Positions 4,399 to 8,033 of a stretch of DNA of 8,033 nt are shown here, one piece after another (within the stretch, counting starts at the first letter, position 1; each line of letters starts with the position of its first letter). Origin of the DNA: an uncultured Ruminococcus sp. (lineage in GTDB: Bacteria; Bacillota; Clostridia; Oscillospirales; Acutalibacteraceae). The notes below the pieces were generated by a model. It saw nothing but the letters and a program-made list of their open reading frames with translations. It ran no database searches and was not told where the DNA came from. A program made the position numbers and the translations under genes. The stretch spans positions 1 to 8,033 of the forward strand of contig CACYDK010000052.1 of assembly GCA_902773155.1 (NCBI GenBank), in the 5' to 3' direction.

Positions 4399-5909
4399 CA
4401 CTTGTTCCTCCTGCGGATATACATAATAAGTCCGATGATCAGAACGATGATCGGTATAGCGGCGATGAAGATTATTCCCATCGCGTAGACCGTAGCGGCG
4501 TTGTTAACGCCGAGCTCCTTGCGGTCGATCGACGCGGAGTTTATTGTGATACCCATATCGCCGCGGTCGGTAATGGTGTTGCAGAAATTGATGATGTAAT
4601 TGGCGTTGTTGAAGGAGGTTGTCGAGAGGAAGGTCTTTGAGAACATATAGGGCGAACCGAACACCGCTATGTGCGACATACTGTCGGCGGTGTTGGAGCG
4701 CGAGCCCAGAGCGGCAGGATTGACTCCGCCGGAGATGTAGTATTTGTCGATGTCATCGTTGGTGAGCTCGGTGGTGTCTACGTCGAAGGGAATGACTCCT
4801 ACTCCGGACGAGGTCGTGAGCAGCGCCTTGGCCTTGCTGTCGTCGGTGAGCTCAACGTTGCGCGTGTAATACACTATCGTGCTGACGCGCGAGTTCTTGA
4901 GATCGGCGACATAATCAGTGTCGGCGTAATCCGTGAGGAAGGTGTAGTTGTTGTTGATGTAGTAGTCGGACGAGGTGCAGAAGGCAAGTCCGTCGCTGAC
5001 CTTAAGGCCGTATTCCTTTAGAAGCGCGTCGAGGTTAGGTGTGTCGACCTTTATATCGATCGGGATGTAAATTAGGGTTTTCTCGCTTTCGCCGTCGGAG
5101 TCGAGCCATTTTTCGAGCTTGTCGGCGGCTTTCTCGGAGAGATCGACGGTCGGAGCGTAGAGCACGGCGACGCTGCTGTCCTCGCTGAGCTTAGAGGTGT
5201 TGATGTTGGTGTCGGTAACGTTGTAGGCGTTCTGCTTGAGCAGAGTTTTGAGCGCGGAATAGCCGTCCTCCGACTCTCCGAGTCCGGTCAGGAATTCGAC
5301 GCCGACCTTTTCGTCGGAGGTCACGTCGAGCACGCCGGTGATTACCGCCTGCTCGATCTTCGACTCGGTGTATACGTAGTAGCCGTAGTAGCTGAGGGTC
5401 TCGCTGTCGTAGGTAAAGCACTCGTCGAGTGCGAGGCCGGTGTAATTATCGCCGCTCTCAACAATTACGAGGTTCGCGTTGCTGCTGGCGTTCCAGTCGA
5501 GGTTCTCGTACTTATTGGTAAAGGTTGGGTTGCGCGAGAGGTCAACGAATTTCAGCTCAACGTGATCCATCGCTCCCATTTTTTTGAGCAGGGCGTCGGC
5601 CTGTACAAAATACTGCGCGCCCTGATAGGCGTTCATTCCGGATTTGAAGGTTTTCTCGCTTGTGAGGACGTAAATGGTCACATCCTTGTCGAGCTGAGAG
5701 AGATATGTCATCGTGTCGTCCTGAAGCTCGTATGATCTTGAGGACGTCATATCGAGCTGGATGTTCGGAAAACGCTCGGCAAGCAGGCCGACGGCGACGT
5801 TTATAAGGATCACGATAACCACCGCGAGCGCGGTGATTGCCGCGGCGGTCGCTCCGCGCTTAGCCTTGCGCGATTTTAGAAAAGCCTTAAGGCTCTTTTT
5901 CTTTTTCAT
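4398..5909 (-). CDS. GldG-like ABC transporter auxiliary protein
   Basis: The 503-residue product has a basic N-terminus, a transmembrane helix at about 22-44, an extracytoplasmic region and a second helix at about 473-497 followed by RRRNK. This is the layout of the GldG/ABC-type auxiliary family. Characteristic pieces are the LDMTSSRSYELQDDT stretch after the first helix (52-66), the strand VTIYVL (77-82), and FLTGLGE (206-212), equivalent to the family's TGHGE-type motif. GldG works with an ATPase and the permease GldF in Flavobacterium gliding; in Clostridia the role is unknown and gliding is not expected. AGGAGG lies 8 nt before the ATG. The gene starts 13 nt after the permease stop, and its own stop overlaps the DUF4340 start, which implies translational coupling. 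Confidence 0.87.
   Translation of the reverse strand: MKKKKSLKAFLKSRKAKRGATAAAITALAVVIVILINVAVGLLAERFPNIQLDMTSSRSYELQDDTMTYLSQLDKDVTIYVLTSEKTFKSGMNAYQGAQYFVQADALLKKMGAMDHVELKFVDLSRNPTFTNKYENLDWNASSNANLVIVESGDNYTGLALDECFTYDSETLSYYGYYVYTESKIEQAVITGVLDVTSDEKVGVEFLTGLGESEDGYSALKTLLKQNAYNVTDTNINTSKLSEDSSVAVLYAPTVDLSEKAADKLEKWLDSDGESEKTLIYIPIDIKVDTPNLDALLKEYGLKVSDGLAFCTSSDYYINNNYTFLTDYADTDYVADLKNSRVSTIVYYTRNVELTDDSKAKALLTTSSGVGVIPFDVDTTELTNDDIDKYYISGGVNPAALGSRSNTADSMSHIAVFGSPYMFSKTFLSTTSFNNANYIINFCNTITDRGDMGITINSASIDRKELGVNNAATVYAMGIIFIAAIPIIVLIIGLIMYIRRRNK
4407..4412 (-). promoter_or_regulatory. Ribosome binding site deciding the DUF4340 gene start
   Basis: AGGAGG on the minus strand lies within the 3' end of the GldG-like gene. 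It is 8 nt from the ATG at 4398 and 5 nt from the GTG at 4401, so ATG is preferred. Confidence 0.7.
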
Positions 5910-5922
5910 TATATTATCCTCC

Positions 5923-6627
5923 TCAGCTCCAGCGTTTTCTCTCGAATACGCGCACGGTAAAGAACAGGAAAAGCGCGGTTACGCTCAGGAAGAATACTAT
6001 TCCCGAGGGGTCGAGGATTCCGTATGTAAAGGTAGAGTAGTAGTTTGTGAAGGCGATCGCGGAAAGCGCGTTCGAGATCCACTCAACCTCTATCATCGAT
6101 ACTATCGAGCTCATCATATAGGCGACGAGTCCGACGGCCATTCCGACAACCGCGGCGATGACCTGGCTCTCGGTCAGAGCGGAAATGAACACGTCGATCG
6201 CTATGAGCGCTCCGCCTAAAAGCAGTAGGCCGATTATTGTACAGAGTATAACCGCCCAGTCGGGGGTTGTGAAGATCGAGATGATCAGCGCGTAGACCAC
6301 GAAGATCATACAGCAGACCGCGTACAGGATGAACGCGCCGAGGAATTTTCCGAGCACGATCCTCGGAAGGCTCGCGGGCGAGGTGAACAGCGCCTGGTCG
6401 GTATGCTGGCGTTTTTCCTCGCTGAAGGTTTTCATCGCGATGATCGGAGTAAGGAACACGATGATAACAAAAATATTGCTGAACGCCGGGCTGAGCGACG
6501 AGGTGTTGCCGACAAAGCAGGTCCCCACGAAGAAGTAGCCCGAAAATCCAAAGAACATCGCCATAACGATATAGGCGATCGCGGAGTTAAAGTAGGAGCT
6601 GAGCTCCCTTTTAAGTATTGCTCTCAT
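5923..6627 (-). CDS. ABC-2 type permease (GldF-like)
   Basis: The 234-residue integral membrane protein has about six hydrophobic helices (near 15-38, 50-66, 97-120, 125-147, 155-177 and 208-228). Between helices two and three is the conserved cytoplasmic coupling segment KTFSEEKRQHTDQALFTSP (66-84) followed by LGKFLGA (92-98), typical of ABC-2 permeases of the NosY/GldF type. The start ATG overlaps the ATPase stop as TAATG, and GGAGG lies at the end of the ATPase coding sequence. It should form the transmembrane pore with the ATPase encoded just upstream and the GldG-like protein just downstream. The transported substrate is not readable from sequence. Confidence 0.9.
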   Translation of the reverse strand: MRAILKRELSSYFNSAIAYIVMAMFFGFSGYFFVGTCFVGNTSSLSPAFSNIFVIIVFLTPIIAMKTFSEEKRQHTDQALFTSPASLPRIVLGKFLGAFILYAVCCMIFVVYALIISIFTTPDWAVILCTIIGLLLLGGALIAIDVFISALTESQVIAAVVGMAVGLVAYMMSSIVSMIEVEWISNALSAIAFTNYYSTFTYGILDPSGIVFFLSVTALFLFFTVRVFERKRWS

Positions 6628-7586
6628 TATTTCACTCCTCCGGCTTCTCTGGTCTGATCCTCGCTTACGAGCTTGAGGAAGCTGTCCTCGAGGGTTTCGT
6701 TGCCGTTCTCCATATTCAGGATGACCGCGCCCGCGGTCGCCATTGAGCGGAAAACGTCGCGGCGGATGTCGACGCCGTTCTTGTATTCTACGATATAACG
6801 TCCTACGTTATTTCCGAGGTCGGCGGTTTTGCGGATCTTGATCACGCCGGGGATCACCTTGAGCGCGTCGAGAACCGTGCCCTGAGAGCCCTCGATGTCG
6901 AGGTTGAGCTTCTGCTCGCCTGTGATAGAGGTGCTGAGCTCGTCGGACTTTGCGTCGGCTACTATTTTTCCGTTGGAGATAACGATGATGCGGTCGCAGG
7001 TTGCCGATATCTCGGAAAGCACGTGAGACGAAAAAATAACGGTGTGCTTTTTACCCAAGCTTTTGATCAGGTTACGGATCTCGATGATTTGCTTGGGGTC
7101 GAGTCCTACGGTGGGCTCGTCGAGTATGAGCACCGGCGGATTTCCGAGCAAGGCCTGAGCAAAGCCTACGCGCTGGCGATATCCCTTTGAAAGATGCTTG
7201 ATAATGCGCTCCGATACGTCGGAGATCTTTACGAGTCGCATGACCTCGTCGATATGCTCGTCTCTCGGAAGCTTGACCTTCTTTAGGTCGAACATAAAGC
7301 GCAGGTATTTGCGAACGGTCATATCGACGTAAAGCGGCGGTATCTCGGGAAGATACCCGATACTGCTTTTTACCTTGCGCGGATTATCGAGGATCTCGTT
7401 GCCGTCGACTGTAACTGTGCCGGCGGTAGAGGAAATATATCCGGTTATCATATTCATGGTCGTGGACTTTCCCGCGCCGTTTGGTCCCAGAAAGCCGAGC
7501 ACCTCGCCGGTGTTCACGGTAAAGCTGATATCGTCCACTACGGTCGTATTTCCGTAACGCTTAGTCAGGTTTTTGACCTCAACCAC
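6627..7586 (-). CDS. ABC transporter ATP-binding protein (GldA/NatA-like), first gene of the operon
   Basis: The 319-residue ATPase contains Walker A GPNGAGKST (34-42), a Q-loop region YLPEIPPLY (78-86) with Glu where many ABC proteins have Gln, signature LSKGYRQR (132-139), Walker B VLILDEP (152-158, catalytic Glu157), D-loop GLD (161-163) and switch His188. A C-terminal extension (about 220-310) is typical of ABC-2 exporters of the GldA/NatA/CcmA class. It would power the permease encoded by the next gene. Start choice: AAGGAG lies 8 nt before a GTG at 7586, giving MVEVKNLTKRYG, a usual family N-terminus. The ATG at 7592 is only 2 nt from this site, and a GTG at 7595 overlaps it. The ATG cannot be fully excluded (321 residues). 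Confidence 0.92.
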   Translation of the reverse strand: MVEVKNLTKRYGNTTVVDDISFTVNTGEVLGFLGPNGAGKSTTMNMITGYISSTAGTVTVDGNEILDNPRKVKSSIGYLPEIPPLYVDMTVRKYLRFMFDLKKVKLPRDEHIDEVMRLVKISDVSERIIKHLSKGYRQRVGFAQALLGNPPVLILDEPTVGLDPKQIIEIRNLIKSLGKKHTVIFSSHVLSEISATCDRIIVISNGKIVADAKSDELSTSITGEQKLNLDIEGSQGTVLDALKVIPGVIKIRKTADLGNNVGRYIVEYKNGVDIRRDVFRSMATAGAVILNMENGNETLEDSFLKLVSEDQTREAGGVK

Positions 7587-7594
7587 GATCATCA

Positions 7595-7600
7595 CTCCTT
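7595..7600 (-). promoter_or_regulatory. Ribosome binding site deciding the ATPase start
   Basis: AAGGAG on the minus strand has the ideal 8-nt spacing to GTG 7586, but only 2 nt to ATG 7592. This supports a GTG start for the first gene of the operon. Confidence 0.6.
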
Positions 7601-7617
7601 ATTGTGTCATATTTTTT

Positions 7618-7637
7618 GCGCCGCGTGATATCGGCGC
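7618..7637 (-). repeat. Hairpin in the leader of the ABC operon
   Basis: GCGCCG (7618-7623) pairs with CGGCGC (7632-7637) around an 8-nt loop. On the minus strand it sits between the promoter and the ribosome binding site and is followed by A residues, so it is not a terminator. It may stabilise the mRNA 5' end. Confidence 0.5.
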
Positions 7638-7652
7638 AGAATTAGTAATTGT

Positions 7653-7681
7653 ATTATACTACAAAAACCCGGGCTTGTGGG
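7653..7681 (-). promoter_or_regulatory. Probable promoter of the ABC operon
   Basis: The minus strand carries TATAAT (7658-7653), a perfect -10. At 17-nt spacing the -35 is CCCACA (7681-7676), only three of six matches to TTGACA, so the promoter may need an activator or be weak. Transcription would start near 7646, giving a leader of about 60 nt to the GTG at 7586. Confidence 0.55.
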
Positions 7682-7725
7682 CTTTTTTTCAAAACTTTCA
7701 TTGCGATTTCACATACCTATCACAT

Positions 7726-7805
7726 TGCGGTGAGCCACGGAGCCCGTGGAGCCATAGCCGCCTTTGGAAACGTCAAGCTTAACAGAAAGCATCATCAACG
7801 GCGGG
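7726..7805 (-). repeat. Inverted copy of the structured intergenic repeat
   Basis: Read on the minus strand it has GCCGTTGAT (7802-7794), a 21-nt variable segment, CGTTTCCAAAGGCGG, and the hairpin CCACGG-GCT-CCGTGG (7749-7735), with the GCT loop at offset 59, exactly as in the 2281-2748 array. It then ends in GCTCACCGC. It lies upstream of the operon promoter. Confidence 0.85.
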
Positions 7806-7840
7806 TCGGAATAAACCATATCAATACACTTGCTTATAAG

Positions 7841-7872
7841 GAGCCACGGAGCCCGTGGAGCCATAGCCGCCT
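7841..7872 (-). repeat. Truncated second inverted repeat copy
   Basis: These 32 bp are identical to 7732-7763 and comprise the GCT-triloop hairpin and the GGCGG end. The variable segment and the GCCGTTGAT block are missing; sequence beyond 7872 is an AT-rich 7-bp repeat. Confidence 0.85.
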
Positions 7873-7877
7873 GATCA

Positions 7878-7905
7878 ATTAAGAATTAAGAAGTAAGAAT
7901 TAAGA
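7878..7905. repeat. Heptanucleotide tandem repeat
   Basis: Four 7-bp units follow each other: ATTAAGA, ATTAAGA, AGTAAGA, ATTAAGA, then a degenerate ATTATAA. The tract begins almost directly at the truncated repeat copy. It is a potential slippage site, with no gene over it. Confidence 0.7.
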
Positions 7906-7949
7906 ATTATAATCATTATAAATAGCTCTTTCTGAGTGACAACAAATGT

Positions 7950-8012
7950 ACCCCTTTTTAAAGGAAATTCCCCCGCTGGGGGAAATGTCAGCCACAGGCT
8001 GACAAAAGGGGT
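7950..8012. repeat. Cloverleaf-like palindromic element
   Basis: An outer stem ACCCCTTTT (7950-7958) / AAAAGGGGT (8004-8012) encloses two perfect 7-bp hairpins: TTCCCCC-GCT-GGGGGAA (7968-7984) and GTCAGCC-ACA-GGCTGAC (7987-8003). A further small hairpin TTCTC/GAGAA (8017-8030) follows and may belong to the same element, which runs to the window edge. The form resembles a MITE or REP-type palindrome. No coding frame of note crosses it. Confidence 0.75.
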
Positions 8013-8033
8013 GCCGTTCTCGCTAGAGAATGC

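Noticed and set aside
4671..5021. Antisense open frame of 116 codons
   Set aside because: It is a shadow of the GldG-like coding sequence, without a start signal or domain.
7600..7646. Riboswitch in the leader of the ABC operon
   Set aside because: The leader is only about 60 nt with one 6-bp hairpin, too short for a known riboswitch class.
7663..7689. Intrinsic terminator on the plus strand (CCC...GGGCTTTTTTT)
   Set aside because: The stem is only about three G-C pairs plus A-T pairs with a bulge, and no plus-strand gene lies upstream.
2251..7872. Composite transposon carrying the ABC operon
   Set aside because: Inverted repeats flank it, but there is no transposase, the outer ends are not defined, and the operon codon use looks like that of the other genes.
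7573..7882. Plus-strand open frames of 69 and 77 codons
   Set aside because: They overlap the operon promoter and the inverted repeat copies and lack a supported start.

Overview
The window looks like chromosome of a gut-type Firmicute of the Clostridia, probably an uncultured Oscillospirales/Ruminococcaceae member. This rests on the consensus TTGACA-17-TATAAT promoters, AGGAGG ribosome binding sites, the tRNA sequence, the secreted Big_2 protein and the GldA/F/G-DUF4340 transporter cluster. The assignment is an inference; there is no marker gene here.

Layout. Positions 1-431 hold no credible protein gene, but are packed with strong hairpins and two fragments of a tRNA 3' end. A tRNA with a CAT anticodon (432-508, minus; probably tRNA-Ile2) follows. 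Its consensus promoter is divergent from the promoter of a plus-strand pair: a PAP2-family membrane phosphatase (658-1257) and a secreted, extremely lysine-rich protein (1274-2161) with a cohesin-like N-terminal region and two Big_2 domains. Three copies of a 9-bp box (ATACAAAAC or its complement) sit in the divergent intergenic region and touch both -35 elements. A bidirectional hairpin terminator (2193-2235) closes this half.

From 2251 to 2748 there is a tandem array of a structured repeat (units of 70, 70, 130, 130 and 68 bp) that ends exactly at the stop codon of the next gene. From 7586 down to 2749 on the minus strand runs a tightly coupled four-gene operon: ABC ATPase, ABC-2 permease, GldG-like auxiliary protein and a DUF4340 membrane-anchored protein. 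Stops and starts overlap or lie 13 nt apart, so the products probably form one envelope ABC complex. The substrate cannot be told from sequence.

Upstream of the operon (7605-8033) are its probable promoter, a leader hairpin, two more copies of the same repeat in inverted orientation, a 7-bp tandem repeat and a separate cloverleaf-like palindromic element close to the window edge.

The most interesting signal is the non-coding repeat family. A hairpin with a GCT triloop lies at exactly the same offset in every copy that has the start motif. Its stem differs between copies with compensatory changes that keep pairing, and a 21-nt variable segment of fixed length lies between conserved blocks. 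This looks like a REP/BIME-like or structured-RNA family, and no partner protein for it is visible in the window.
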